From Haematomicrobium sanguinis DSM 21259 (GTDB taxonomy: Bacteria > Actinomycetota > Actinomycetes > Actinomycetales > Micrococcaceae): a DNA stretch of 64,000 nt. The DNA lies in assembly GCF_000688395.1 (NCBI RefSeq), contig NZ_JIAG01000004.1:186001-250000 (forward strand), in the 5' to 3' direction. The notes under the pieces are model-generated. The model did no database searches. It saw nothing but the letters and a program-made list of their open reading frames with translations, and had not been told where the DNA came from. Both the position numbers and the translations under genes were made by a program. Below, piece by piece: positions 7,613 to 16,682 of the stretch; the stretch's first letter is position 1, and each line of letters begins with the position of its first letter.

Positions 7613-8943
7613 GCGTCCTCCTTTGCGCCGGGGCTAGCCGCCCCGGGACCTACGCCGATGCGGTTGGCGGTAGCCTGCAGTTTCTGCATCGCATCCGCCG
7701 GTTCGCGATTGCCGCGCACTATCCATTCGAGCTGGGTGTCTGCGGCGGCGGAAACTTGCGTCCAGGTGGGCAAGGCCGGCGGAACATTGGTGTCCTCGAG
7801 TTGTTTTCGAAATACCCGCAGCCGCTCATCCGAAGCGAGCGCGGGGTCATCCCACGCCACCGCGCGGCTGGGCAGGCTCCCCACCTTTTTATAGAACTCG
7901 ATCTGCACGTCCGGTTGGGTCAGCCAGCGAATGAGCTTCCAGGCGGCGTCGCGGTTGCGACTCTTCTTGAACACCACCAGGTTTGTCCCGCCGACAAAGG
8001 ACGTCCCAGTTTCTTTGACCGGCACCGTGGACACCATGTACTTATCTAAAAACTCCTGGCCTCCCGCGGCCAGAAGGTCGCCCAGGCCGCTCGGACCGGA
8101 GATCATGACTGGCTCGCTTCCGTCGATGAAGCGGCCCGCCGGGTTTTCACCGGTGACAGGGTTCTTGTTCGCAAGGCCCTGGTTGAAAAGTCCGCGGTAA
8201 TAGTCAAGTGCCTCGATGAGTTGCGGCTCGTCGAAAGTCCATCGGGTCATCTCGCTATTGGTCAGGTTGGCTCCCGCTGACCACACGAAAGGCAACGTGG
8301 ACTGGAACGAGTCCGCACCAGAGACCGGTAGTTGAAAGGGGTACCTCACGCCATCGACACCCTTGAGCGCCTGGCCGAATTCCACGAACTCATCCCACGT
8401 TTCCGGGAACCGATTCCATCCCGCAGCTTGAGCGAGATCCGTGCGGTAGAAGAACAACCTGGTGTCCACGTACCACGGAACCCCAAAACGGTACCCCTGG
8501 ACTTCGGTGGACTTGACCGAGCCGTCAAAGATGGTGGAGAGGTCGAAACCTTCGGGGGTGACCTCAAAGGAGCGCGCAAAATCGGTCATCCAGGTGGAAC
8601 CCATTTGAGCGACGTCCGGGGTAGTGCCACCGGCGATCGAGGTCTGATATTTGTTGTGCGCGGCACCCCAGGGAATGGAGCTGACGGATATGTTGAGGTC
8701 CGGGTTGAGGTCGCGGAAGGGCTTGAGAAAGTCGCCCAGCGCGTCCGCCTCGGCACCCTGTCCCCAAAATACAAGGTTCCCGGTGGCCGGGGTGTCCTCC
8801 GGCATCGGGCCGGGAGTTTCCACTAACTGGCCGCCATTGACGCGTCCGCACGCCGCCAGTGTGAGCCCCGCGAACCCCAGCCCGAGCACAGCTCGCCGCG
8901 TTGGGCCGCCAGCTGGTTTAGCCGTAGCCGAGGATAACGTCAT
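7609..8943 (-). CDS. Extracellular sugar-binding lipoprotein of ABC importer
   Basis: About 444 residues, solute-binding family 1. A TRRAVLG twin-arginine-like stretch (residues 15-21) precedes a hydrophobic segment ending in the lipobox LAAC (Cys32), so the mature protein should be lipid-anchored outside the membrane. The mature part has typical binding-protein segments (NLVFWGQGAEADAL, VAQMGSTWMTDF, GFDLSTIF). An upstream in-frame TTG at 8971-8973 is possible, but GGGAG sits just before ATG 8941-8943, so that start is used. It is the first gene of the import operon, with a LacI-type operator about 50 bp upstream. The ligand is unknown, probably an oligosaccharide or modified sugar. Confidence 0.88.
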   Translation of the reverse strand: MTLSSATAKPAGGPTRRAVLGLGFAGLTLAACGRVNGGQLVETPGPMPEDTPATGNLVFWGQGAEADALGDFLKPFRDLNPDLNISVSSIPWGAAHNKYQTSIAGGTTPDVAQMGSTWMTDFARSFEVTPEGFDLSTIFDGSVKSTEVQGYRFGVPWYVDTRLFFYRTDLAQAAGWNRFPETWDEFVEFGQALKGVDGVRYPFQLPVSGADSFQSTLPFVWSAGANLTNSEMTRWTFDEPQLIEALDYYRGLFNQGLANKNPVTGENPAGRFIDGSEPVMISGPSGLGDLLAAGGQEFLDKYMVSTVPVKETGTSFVGGTNLVVFKKSRNRDAAWKLIRWLTQPDVQIEFYKKVGSLPSRAVAWDDPALASDERLRVFRKQLEDTNVPPALPTWTQVSAAADTQLEWIVRGNREPADAMQKLQATANRIGVGPGAASPGAKEDA

Positions 8944-9114
8944 TGTCACTCCCGTGTCGTGAACATTCTGCAAGGATCGCGCGCCTTCTTTAAGCGCTTA
9001 GATCGTCGTTAGAGTCCATCTAAGCGCATCGAAGAAGTGATGGCAAGAGTTTTTTGGGGGTTATTGGCGGCGAGCGTCGCACGGAAAACCTCGCTGCCCG
9101 CCCGCACACTCGAA
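8944..9114 (-). promoter_or_regulatory. Promoter/operator region of the sugar ABC operon
   Basis: A perfect palindrome TAAGCGCTTA (8991-9000) with the central CG typical of LacI-family operators, and a half site TAAGCGC at 9021-9027. On the minus strand TTGCCA, a 17-nt spacer and TTAGAT form a possible -35/-10 overlapped by the half site, so the adjacent LacI-type protein would repress by blocking RNA polymerase. The -10/-35 assignment is tentative. The operator is the stronger call. Confidence 0.6.
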
Positions 9115-9176
9115 ATCGATTGTGCAGATAATGCACAGTTTTACGGCGTGTCGCGTGCGTGTTCTGCACAGTCGAT
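9115..9176. repeat. Degenerate palindrome related to type A
   Basis: Arms ATCGATTGTGCAGA (9115-9128) and TCTGCACAGTCGAT (9163-9176) pair over 14 positions with one G-T wobble. Read from the right arm on the minus strand, CGACTGTGCAGA is followed after 8 nt by GCGACACGCCG, matching the two halves of the type A arm. It lies between lacI and the sugar operon promoter. Confidence 0.6.
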
Positions 9177-9187
9177 AGGGAGGGGGA

Positions 9188-9248
9188 GGTGAGGGGCGAC
9201 GGCGGTGCCTCACCTTAAGAAGGCAACGCACCGCCGTCGTGCCTCACC
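9188..9248. repeat. Degenerate palindrome related to type B
   Basis: The 21-nt arms (9188-9208 and 9228-9248) pair at 19 positions. The arm core CGACGGCGGTGC resembles type B CGACGGCGTGTG, and the loop carries CACCTT...AAGG as in the type B copies. Two further small hairpins follow: CCAGGC/GCCTGG at 9248-9263 and GGTGAGC/GCTCACC at about 9269-9293. The group lies just 3' of the lacI-type gene and may end its transcript. Confidence 0.6.
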
Positions 9249-9304
9249 CAGGCGACCGCCTGGTCTCGGTGAGCCGACCGCTCTCCGCTCACCAAAACGA
9301 GAAC

Positions 9305-10390
9305 TTAGCCCGAGCAGCCGCAACTTTCGCGCACCATCAATTCCACCGGGAGCACCTGGGTTTGCGCCTCGCCAGAGCCTTCGGCCGCCCGGATCAACAT
9401 ATCCACCGCGGAACGGCCAATCGCTTCCATGGGCTGGCGCACGGTGGTGAGCGGCGGGCGGGACAAGCGCCCAGCAACGATCCCGTCGAAACCGGTCACC
9501 GCCACGTCCCCGGGCACGCTGATCCCGCGGCGCTCCAACTCATCCATCATGGGCAAGGCGATTTCGTCATGAACGCACACCAGAACGTCTGGCAGCCCTG
9601 CCGGATCAGCCAGCAGCCGATCGACCTCAGCCGCGGCCCACGGGCTCGCATCATCCGAGACGATATGACTCGCCACCTCGGCATCAATCCCCGATTCGGC
9701 GAGCGCCTCGGCAAAGAAATGGCTCCGCCCCCGAAAATCCGGAGAAGAGGTTTGCGCGTCCAGAAAGGTAAAGCGGCGAAACCCGTGAACTCGTATCAGG
9801 TGATCCAGCAGCGCGCGCATGCCCGACTCATTGTCCACGCTCACGTGCGCTTGCCCTCCCGCGCGCACCTCGCCGGGCGAGGACAGCTCCACCACCGGGA
9901 TGCGTTGAGCGATCAGACGCAACTGCTCATCCGAAACCACGTTCGGGAAAATCGCCAAGCCATCTACCTGCCCGGCAAGGTCCTGAATCCGCTGTGCGTT
10001 TCCGGACATCTCGGTGGCGCTCCCGGTCAGCAAAGCGTATCCTCGCGCCCGGCACTGGAGCGCCATCCCGCGTTGCACCTCGTCACCGTAGACGGGGTAG
10101 TAGCGGTAGTCGCGGTTCCGGTCAGCCGCGGCGGTGAGCGGTCCGGCGGCGCTCCCGGCCTCATCATCGGCGTAGTAATCAAAGGAAAAGACGCCCAGCA
10201 CCCCGGTGCGGCCCCGAGCCAACCCGCGCGCGCTCCCGCTGGGTAAATAGCCCAGTTCGCGGGCGGCGGACAACACCGTTTCCCGCGTCGAATCCTTGAC
10301 CCGGTGCGGTTGCCGGAACGCGAAAGACACTGTCGCAATGGAAACGCCAGCCTTGGCAGCAACGTCATATACCGTGGGCGCCTTCGCCAT
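9305..10390 (-). CDS. LacI-family transcriptional regulator
   Basis: About 361 residues. The N-terminal helix-turn-helix TVYDVAAKAGVSIATVSFAF (residues 5-24) and hinge helix region LPSGSARGLARGR precede a periplasmic-binding-like effector domain with GVLGVFSFDYY, VDGLAIFPN and TGFDGIVAGRLSRPPLTTVRQP. The first in-frame ATG would add 19 residues, but GGAGG at a good distance precedes ATG 10388-10390, which also puts the helix-turn-helix at the usual position. It is encoded just upstream of the ABC operon on the same strand and most likely represses it through the TAAGCGCTTA site. The effector is unknown. The C-terminal ESCGC cysteines are uncommon. Confidence 0.9.
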   Translation of the reverse strand: MAKAPTVYDVAAKAGVSIATVSFAFRQPHRVKDSTRETVLSAARELGYLPSGSARGLARGRTGVLGVFSFDYYADDEAGSAAGPLTAAADRNRDYRYYPVYGDEVQRGMALQCRARGYALLTGSATEMSGNAQRIQDLAGQVDGLAIFPNVVSDEQLRLIAQRIPVVELSSPGEVRAGGQAHVSVDNESGMRALLDHLIRVHGFRRFTFLDAQTSSPDFRGRSHFFAEALAESGIDAEVASHIVSDDASPWAAAEVDRLLADPAGLPDVLVCVHDEIALPMMDELERRGISVPGDVAVTGFDGIVAGRLSRPPLTTVRQPMEAIGRSAVDMLIRAAEGSGEAQTQVLPVELMVRESCGCSG

Positions 10391-10463
10391 GCTCGCTTCC
10401 TCCCCGCTCCGCGAGCGAGCCTCGGGTGAGACTCGCCGGCTACCCAAACATCATAGATACGAA

Positions 10464-10487
10464 AAACGGACCCCGTGGGGCCCGTTT
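10464..10487 (-). terminator. Rho-independent terminator after tRNA-Leu
   Basis: On the minus strand, AAACGG-G-CCCC / GGGG-T-CCGTTT forms a GC-rich stem with a 2-nt loop and single bulges, followed by a run of Ts. It lies about 45 nt past the 3' end of the tRNA and upstream of the lacI-type gene, separating the two transcripts. Confidence 0.8.
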
Positions 10488-10532
10488 ACGCATATTTACT
10501 TTCGGCGATTGAACTTGCCGGTGAAGTAACCG

Positions 10533-10616
<84 letters not shown>

Positions 10617-10900
10617 GTGAGATTTAGCTTTGCGCCCCACCGACGTCAAAACCGGCATAAGCGCGAACATCATCATAGCTAAGATTCACCGCAATCGCGA
10701 AAAACCGGTGTCCGCTGCGCATATTCGGTGACTTGACGCACATTTTCGGGCCCATCGGGAACTGTCGGGGCCAATCTAAACGTTCACGTTTAAGGTCATT
10801 CTCAGGGTAGCCAAGTAGTATCGGCATGAGCACTAGTTGACTGCTCACGCATTGAGCGTGCCCAATTACCTGGGCCTGGCCGGAGAGAAGGGAGAGAAAC
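10617..10900 (+). promoter_or_regulatory. Leader/promoter region of the fhaA-pknA operon
   Basis: No gene is visible in this 284-bp gap. It holds a perfect inverted repeat TAAACGT-TC-ACGTTTA (10777-10792) and a TAGTAT hexamer at 10816-10821 that could be a -10 for the operon. A convincing -35 is missing. GGAGAGAAGGGAGAG immediately precedes the GTG start of fhaA. Confidence 0.4.
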
Positions 10901-11668
10901 GTGGGACTTTTAGACAGTGTTGAGCGCGGCATTGAGAAAGTTGTGCGCAACGCCTTCGCCACCGGATCCAAGGCGCAGGTGCAGCCCGTGGAGATCGCCA
11001 ACCGGCTTCGCCGCGCACTCGACAACTCCGCCTACACCATTTCCCAGGGGCGCGCGCTGGTGCCCAACGTGTTTGACGTGGAGCTCTCCACCCCGGACTT
11101 CGAACGCGCGCAGGTGTGGGGCGAGGGCCTCGCCGATGAACTGTGTGACGTAGTGATCAAGCACGTCAACTCACAGCGCTACACGCTCCAGGGCCCGGTT
11201 CGGGTGACCTTTAAGCACGACGACGCTCTGAAGTCCGGGGTCTTCGAGGTCACCTCATCGACGGAGAAAGCAGGTGCCGCGGCTGCCGCGCCGGGCACCG
11301 TGGGTGCCGCGAGAGAGGCACCCACGCGGGCACCATCCGTTCCGGCTGCGCCTCGAGCAGTGCCACGGACGCAGCCGGTCCTTATTATCGGCGAGCGCCG
11401 ATACGCCATTAATGACTCTCCGGTCGTGTTGGGCCGCTCCTCCGAGGCCGACATTCTTATTGATGACACCGGCGTCTCCCGCAAGCACCTGGAGATCCAG
11501 CTGCAAGGAGATCGTGCCTGGGCAGTGGACCTCGGCTCGACAAATGGAAGCCACGTTAATGGCGAGCGCCTCCAGGGACGTGCGGAACTCTTTGATGGCT
11601 CTACCATCTCGATGGGGCGCACCAAGATTACTTTCCGACGACTGCCCCTCAAGGACGGGAACTCGTGA
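10901..11668 (+). CDS. fhaA: FhaA: DUF3662 and FHA domain protein
   Basis: 255 residues. The N-terminal DUF3662 domain (1-120, MGLLDSVERGIEKVV) is followed by a Pro/Ala linker and a C-terminal FHA domain (about 165-250) with the phosphothreonine-binding motifs LGRSSEADILI, SRKHLEI and DLGSTNGSHVNG. GTG start with a strong ribosome site. In mycobacteria FhaA recruits phosphorylated MviN and CwlM to control peptidoglycan precursor supply. Homologues of both partners are encoded at 55-61 kb here. First gene of a seven-gene same-strand run with 4-nt overlaps or short gaps. Confidence 0.95.
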   Translation: MGLLDSVERGIEKVVRNAFATGSKAQVQPVEIANRLRRALDNSAYTISQGRALVPNVFDVELSTPDFERAQVWGEGLADELCDVVIKHVNSQRYTLQGPVRVTFKHDDALKSGVFEVTSSTEKAGAAAAAPGTVGAAREAPTRAPSVPAAPRAVPRTQPVLIIGERRYAINDSPVVLGRSSEADILIDDTGVSRKHLEIQLQGDRAWAVDLGSTNGSHVNGERLQGRAELFDGSTISMGRTKITFRRLPLKDGNS

Positions 11669-12150
11669 ACGACTCCTTTGACCTGACCATTAACCTGATC
11701 CGCTTCGGCTTTCTGATCTTGCTGTGGGTGCTGGTCTTGAGCATTGTTGCCGCCTTGCGCAGCGACCTCGCCATTGGCCGCCGGTTGCGCACCGCGACCG
11801 CAGGCTCCCGAGGTGCGCAAAGCGCAGAACCCGAGTCGCCCGCCCCCGTTGCGCCGACCCGGCCCACCACCCTGCAAGTGGTTGAGGGACCGCACGCGGG
11901 GACGGTGCTGGAATTGGCGTCCAGCCCCATATTGATTGGCCGGGCCCAAGAGGCGACGCTCGTTTTGGATGATGACTACGCTTCCGGTCGCCATGCCCGG
12001 CTGTTCCCGCAAGGCAGCCGGTGGTTTGTGGAGGATCTTGGCTCCACCAACGGAACCTACCTCGATGGCAACCAACTGACCCGCGCGCTTCCGGTCGAAG
12101 TGGGCACCCCTATCCGGATCGGCAAGACGGTCATCGAATTGAGGCCATAA
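11665..12150 (+). CDS. fhaB: FhaB/FipA: membrane-anchored FHA domain protein
   Basis: 161 residues. One N-terminal membrane helix (about 7-30, RFGFLILLWVLVLSIVAAL), a linker and a cytoplasmic FHA domain (about 75-160) with LIGRAQEATLVL, SGRHARL and DLGSTNGTYLDG. It overlaps fhaA by 4 nt (GTGA) and pstP starts 1 nt after its stop. The mycobacterial orthologue links PknA/PstP signalling to division and cell-wall proteins. The FHA phosphothreonine-recognition residues (Arg, Ser, Asn) are all kept. Confidence 0.94.
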   Translation: MNDSFDLTINLIRFGFLILLWVLVLSIVAALRSDLAIGRRLRTATAGSRGAQSAEPESPAPVAPTRPTTLQVVEGPHAGTVLELASSPILIGRAQEATLVLDDDYASGRHARLFPQGSRWFVEDLGSTNGTYLDGNQLTRALPVEVGTPIRIGKTVIELRP

Positions 12151-12151
12151 C

Positions 12152-13786
12152 GTGCCTCTGATTTTCCGCTACGCCGCCCGCTCGGACGTCGGGATGGTGC
12201 GCGCCAAAAATGATGACTCGGCCTACGCCGGAGCACACTTGGCGATCCTTGCCGATGGCATGGGGGGTCACGCCGGCGGCGATGTGGCCTCGGCAACCAC
12301 CGTCTTGGAACTGGTGCACCTGGACCATGACCGCTACGCAGACGGCGCGGACATCATCTTTGCCGACGAAATCCAGGCCGCGAACTCGATGCTGCGCGAG
12401 CTCGTGTCGACCAACCCGAGACTCTCCGGCATGGGTACTACCTTGAGCGGTTTGCTGCTCACCGAGGACAAGCTCTTTCTCGCTCACATCGGCGACTCGC
12501 GGGCGTACCGCTTAAAGGATGACGAGTTCGCCCAAATCAGCAAGGATCACACCTTTGTGCAGATGCTTGTCGATGAGGGGCGGCTCAGCCCGGCGGCAGC
12601 CGCGGTGCACCCTAACAAGAACGTGGTCATGCGTGTGTTGGGGGATGTCGATGCCAGCCCGGAACTTGATATCAGCGAATTTACGCCGCAAGTGGGGGAG
12701 AAGTGGTTCCTGTTTTCGGACGGCGTCTCCGACGTCTTGCCGGACCATGTCATCGAGAAGGTAGTTCGAGATTCTGCGGATCTCAATACTGCGGTCAACC
12801 GGTTGGTGGACCTCACCCTGGCCGGCGGAGCCCCCGATAACACGACCGTGATTGCGGTAGAGGTCGTCGAGGCGACCGAAAAGGACCTTGAGGACGCGGC
12901 TTTAGCAGCAGCGCTTTCGGCCTCCAAGGATGAGGCACCCGAATCTGGCCAGAACGCCGAATCCACGGAAGCGCAGGACGGCGCAAAGCATCCGGCATCC
13001 CCGGATACGGAAACGGTTGCGACTGGGTCAACCACGGACACTAGATCCGGGGTTTCCCTCAGCGAAGGCTTCAATGTGAACGCCGTCGAGGCGCAGGCGA
13101 AAGCTCAAGCACAGTCGATTCGCCGTGATTTGGCGAGCCGACCGCACTTACTTGTGGGTGCTGCGGCACTGGCAACCGAAACGGGTCAAATCCCCATTGT
13201 CGCCGCCAAGCCCCGCCATCCTCGCGCTGCTGCCGTACTGACTCACCGCGGTCCCGGTAAGGCAATTGAGCCGGAAATCTTCTGGGAGGAAGAGCGGTCG
13301 GTGCCCCGCAAGCGCTGGGTCATTCCGGCGTTCTTGACCGTCATGATCCTTTTGCTCTCGGTGGTGGCCTGGATGGGCTACACCTGGACTCAAACTCGCT
13401 ACTATGTCGGGGAAAAGGACGGCAAGGTTGCCATCTACAAGGGCGTATCGCAGAGCCTTGGTCCGATCCCGCTCAGCCAAGAATATGAAGTCGAGAATAT
13501 TCCGGTGGTGTTCCTTCCTGACTACAACTATCAGCGGGTCAAGGGGACCATTCCGGCACGCGATCTGGCGCACGCGGAGCAAATCGTTGGCGAACTTCGC
13601 GACTCGGTGCGCGCCGCCGGGTGTATCCCGGTGGACGTGCAAGCAACCGAGCGACCAACGGACTCCGCAACAAGCACGCCCTCGCCTAGTCCCACTCGCA
13701 GCGGCACCAGCTCTGCCACCGGAACACCTTCAGGAACCCCAAGCCCCGGTGCCACCTTGCAGACCTGTGCGGAGGTAAGCGAATGA
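12152..13786 (+). CDS. pstP: PstP: PP2C-type Ser/Thr protein phosphatase
   Basis: 544 residues. The cytoplasmic PP2C catalytic domain (1-235) shows the metal-binding motifs DGMGGHAGGD, GDSRAY, DGVSD and DNTTVI. An acidic and Ala-rich linker follows, then one membrane helix (about residues 390-410, IPAFLTVMILLLSVVAWMGY), an extracellular domain and a Ser/Thr/Pro tail. It dephosphorylates PknA/PknB and their targets. GTG start, and the end overlaps rodA by 4 nt. The extracytoplasmic part is of unknown function across the family. Confidence 0.95.
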   Translation: MPLIFRYAARSDVGMVRAKNDDSAYAGAHLAILADGMGGHAGGDVASATTVLELVHLDHDRYADGADIIFADEIQAANSMLRELVSTNPRLSGMGTTLSGLLLTEDKLFLAHIGDSRAYRLKDDEFAQISKDHTFVQMLVDEGRLSPAAAAVHPNKNVVMRVLGDVDASPELDISEFTPQVGEKWFLFSDGVSDVLPDHVIEKVVRDSADLNTAVNRLVDLTLAGGAPDNTTVIAVEVVEATEKDLEDAALAAALSASKDEAPESGQNAESTEAQDGAKHPASPDTETVATGSTTDTRSGVSLSEGFNVNAVEAQAKAQAQSIRRDLASRPHLLVGAAALATETGQIPIVAAKPRHPRAAAVLTHRGPGKAIEPEIFWEEERSVPRKRWVIPAFLTVMILLLSVVAWMGYTWTQTRYYVGEKDGKVAIYKGVSQSLGPIPLSQEYEVENIPVVFLPDYNYQRVKGTIPARDLAHAEQIVGELRDSVRAAGCIPVDVQATERPTDSATSTPSPSPTRSGTSSATGTPSGTPSPGATLQTCAEVSE

Positions 13787-15222
13787 GCAATCCGTCACTC
13801 GCGGTCGCAAAACCGCGCCGCAACGCCGAACTATTGTTGCTGATACTGGCCCTCGCGGTAGGTATCGGAGCGAACTTTATTGTCAGCTTCGAACCGGGGC
13901 AACCGCTCGCAGGAGAGTTCTACTCGCAAGCCATTGTGTTTGCACTGATGACGCTCGGACTGCACATCGTTTTGCGCTACCGCGCCCAATATGCCGATCC
14001 GGTAATACTTCCCACCGTGGTGGCGCTCAATGGGCTGGGCCTGGCCATGATTCACCGAATTGATCTGGAATTGTCCCCGGAAAACCAGGTAGGCAACCGC
14101 CAATTGCTGTGGACAATTCTTGGCATGGCCTTCTGCGGAGCGGTCTTGTGGGCTGTAAAGGATCACCGCGTCTTGCGGCGATTCACTTATATTTCCCTGG
14201 TCGTCAGCGGTGTCTTGCTGGCTCTGCCGTTGCTGCCGTTCATCGGAATGGAAATCAACGGAGCCCGGATTTGGATCAATCTCGGCTTCGCGACCTTCCA
14301 GCCGGGTGAAATCGCCAAGATCACGCTCGCTATATTCTTCGCCGGTTATTTATCGATGAACCGGGATCTAATCCTGCTTGCCGGAAAGAAAGTCGGGCCA
14401 ATCCAGTTCCCCCGATTCCGCGACCTCGCCCCGATGATCGTGGCGTGGCTCGCGTCCATTGGGATCCTGGTGTTCCAGACCGACCTTGGTTCCGCGATCC
14501 TGTTCTTCGGCCTCTTTGTGGTCATGATCTATGTGGCCACCGGGCGGTTGAGCTGGATACTCATCGGCCTCGTTTTGGTTGCCGCCGGAGGATTCTTTGC
14601 TTACCGCACGTTCTCCCACGTTGCCGCCCGTATTGATACCTGGCTCAACGCATTCGACCCCGAGGTATATGACGCCTTGGGCGGTAGCCGCCAGGTTGTC
14701 CAGGGGCTTTTCGGTATGGCCGATGGCTCTCTCTTCGGTCGCGGCCTTGGCGGTGGTTCGCCAACCACCACCTATTTCGCGAACTCGGACATGATTATTG
14801 CGAGCTTCGGTGAAGAACTCGGCATGATCGGTCTGTACGCCATCCTGCTGTTGTTCCTCATCTTGGTGTCGCGCGGTGTGCGCGCAGCGTTGGGCACACG
14901 GGACGGCTTCGGCAAGTTGCTCGCGGTGGGGCTCTCGCTCTCCATTGCGTTGCAAGTGTTTGTGGTAGTTGGCGGGGTCACCCGGCTCATCCCGCTCACA
15001 GGGTTGACCACACCCTTTATGGCAGCCGGCGGTTCCTCGCTTTTGGCCAACTGGATCATCGTGGCGCTGCTTTTGCGAATATCCGATAATGCTCGGCGGC
15101 CATCGCCTGCCCAGCAGGCACCCCAGGAGCCATTCCCGCAAACCGGAGACCCGGCCGGGATGCCGCCCTCTGGAACACCAGAAGCCACAGATGTCATCAG
15201 GCCGGAAGGAGCACGCGCGTGA
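13783..15222 (+). CDS. rodA: RodA/FtsW-family peptidoglycan glycosyltransferase
   Basis: A 479-residue SEDS-family polymerase with about 10 membrane helices. It extends glycan strands from lipid II together with its cognate PBP. SEDS motifs visible include NGARIWINLGFATFQPGEIAKI, here quoted only in part as GARIWINLGF and QPGEIAKI, and also FQTDLGSAILFF and GLTTPFMAAGGSSLLANW. The C-terminal 40 residues are Pro-rich and cytoplasmic. It overlaps pbpA by 4 nt, the standard SEDS-bPBP pairing in this actinobacterial cluster. RodA rather than FtsW is chosen from the gene context. Confidence 0.93.
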   Translation: MSNPSLAVAKPRRNAELLLLILALAVGIGANFIVSFEPGQPLAGEFYSQAIVFALMTLGLHIVLRYRAQYADPVILPTVVALNGLGLAMIHRIDLELSPENQVGNRQLLWTILGMAFCGAVLWAVKDHRVLRRFTYISLVVSGVLLALPLLPFIGMEINGARIWINLGFATFQPGEIAKITLAIFFAGYLSMNRDLILLAGKKVGPIQFPRFRDLAPMIVAWLASIGILVFQTDLGSAILFFGLFVVMIYVATGRLSWILIGLVLVAAGGFFAYRTFSHVAARIDTWLNAFDPEVYDALGGSRQVVQGLFGMADGSLFGRGLGGGSPTTTYFANSDMIIASFGEELGMIGLYAILLLFLILVSRGVRAALGTRDGFGKLLAVGLSLSIALQVFVVVGGVTRLIPLTGLTTPFMAAGGSSLLANWIIVALLLRISDNARRPSPAQQAPQEPFPQTGDPAGMPPSGTPEATDVIRPEGARA

Positions 15223-16682
15223 ATCAGTCCATTCGTAACGCCTGGGTCGCGGCCCTCGTGCTCTTCACCATGATCTTTGGCAGCGTCGCGGCCGTACAGT
15301 TCTTCCAACAAGAAAACCTGGAACAGAACGCCTGGAACACTCGCCGCATTGTTCGTGACTTTGGCATGGACCGCGGTTCGATCCTGGTGGACGGGAAACC
15401 CATTGCGGAATCGATTCCGGCCGAGGGCCAATTCCCGTTCAAGCGCGTATATGCCGATTCGCCCATGTATTCCTATTTGACAGGTTTCTACGCACTCTCG
15501 ACCGGCACCAGTCAGCTAGAAGCCGCGGAAAACGCGGCCCTCAGCGGCGTCAATGTGGGACCGGTGGGAGAGCGCGTCATGCAGTTGTTTACCGGCAACG
15601 CCAACCAGGGCTCCTCGGTGGAAACGACTATTAATCCCAACCTGCAGCGAGTCGCCTTCAATGCGATTCCAGAGGGCTTGAAGGCCTCTGTGGTGGCACT
15701 TGACCCGAAGACGGGCGCGGTTTTGGCTATGGCCTCCAAACCTACCTATGACGCGAATAGAGTCTCCGGAACGGACACAGAGGCGATCGCGCAGGCAACC
15801 CAGGAGTATGAGGCCGCGGGAATCTCCATTTATCAGAACCCTGCGGTGAGCCGCACCGTGGCCCCAGGTTCGGTGTTCAAGATCATTGACACTGTCGCTG
15901 CGCTGGAATCCGGCAAGTACAACAAGGACAGCGTCATGCCGAACCCTCCGGCCACGACCTTCCCGGGTATTACCGACTACACCCTCCCCAATTACGCCGG
16001 TGGAAACTGCACCACCAGAAGCGAAGCCGATTTCGCCTTCGCGTTTGCCCAGTCCTGCAACTCTCCATTCATCAGCATTGCCCAAGATCTCGGCAATCAG
16101 GCGATCAAGGAAACTGCGCAAAAGTTTGGATTTGGGCAGAAGCTCAGCATTCCGGTACCGGTCGAGCCGAGCTCGCTTGGCGAGACGGACTATCCGACAA
16201 ACTCCCCCGAATTTGCCCGTACCGTTATTGGGCAGCAGGACGTGCGGATGACGCCGTTGCAGGTCGCCATGATGGCCTCGGCCATCGCCAATGATGGCAC
16301 CTTGATGAAACCCAATATGGTCAAGAACATCCGTACCCCGGATCTTCAGGTCGTCGAAGCCCCCGAACCCGAGGTCTTCTCTACCGTGACCACTCCAGAA
16401 ATTGCGAACCAAATCACCACCTGGATGGAAGGTGTGGTGGAAAATGGAACAGCAACTGGAGCAGCGGTTCCTGGGGTCAAGGTAGCGGCTAAATCCGGTA
16501 CCGCAGACATCGGCAACGAGGTTTCGGCCCAGAACACAAACTCATGGATCACCGGCTTCGCACCAGCGGATGATCCAAAAATCGCATTTGCGATCGTTAT
16601 TGAGAACACAGACGTATCCACGGGAAATAGAGTGAATGGCGCCATTGCCAAGCAACTGATTGAGGCGGTGTTAAACCAGTGA
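15219..16682 (+). CDS. pbpA: PbpA: class B penicillin-binding protein (transpeptidase)
   Basis: 487 residues. One N-terminal membrane anchor (about 8-28), an N-terminal pedestal region and a C-terminal DD-transpeptidase domain with the three active-site motifs SVFK (nucleophile Ser), SCN (SxN) and KSGT. No PASTA domain. It cross-links peptidoglycan on the outer face of the membrane as partner of the adjacent SEDS polymerase. GTG start overlapping rodA by 4 nt, and the stop overlaps pknA by 4 nt. Confidence 0.95.
   Translation: MNQSIRNAWVAALVLFTMIFGSVAAVQFFQQENLEQNAWNTRRIVRDFGMDRGSILVDGKPIAESIPAEGQFPFKRVYADSPMYSYLTGFYALSTGTSQLEAAENAALSGVNVGPVGERVMQLFTGNANQGSSVETTINPNLQRVAFNAIPEGLKASVVALDPKTGAVLAMASKPTYDANRVSGTDTEAIAQATQEYEAAGISIYQNPAVSRTVAPGSVFKIIDTVAALESGKYNKDSVMPNPPATTFPGITDYTLPNYAGGNCTTRSEADFAFAFAQSCNSPFISIAQDLGNQAIKETAQKFGFGQKLSIPVPVEPSSLGETDYPTNSPEFARTVIGQQDVRMTPLQVAMMASAIANDGTLMKPNMVKNIRTPDLQVVEAPEPEVFSTVTTPEIANQITTWMEGVVENGTATGAAVPGVKVAAKSGTADIGNEVSAQNTNSWITGFAPADDPKIAFAIVIENTDVSTGNRVNGAIAKQLIEAVLNQ

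Noticed and set aside
8944-8973. TTG start 10 codons upstream for the sugar-binding lipoprotein
   Set aside because: The ATG at 8941-8943 has GGGAG at the right distance and gives a normal signal peptide length.
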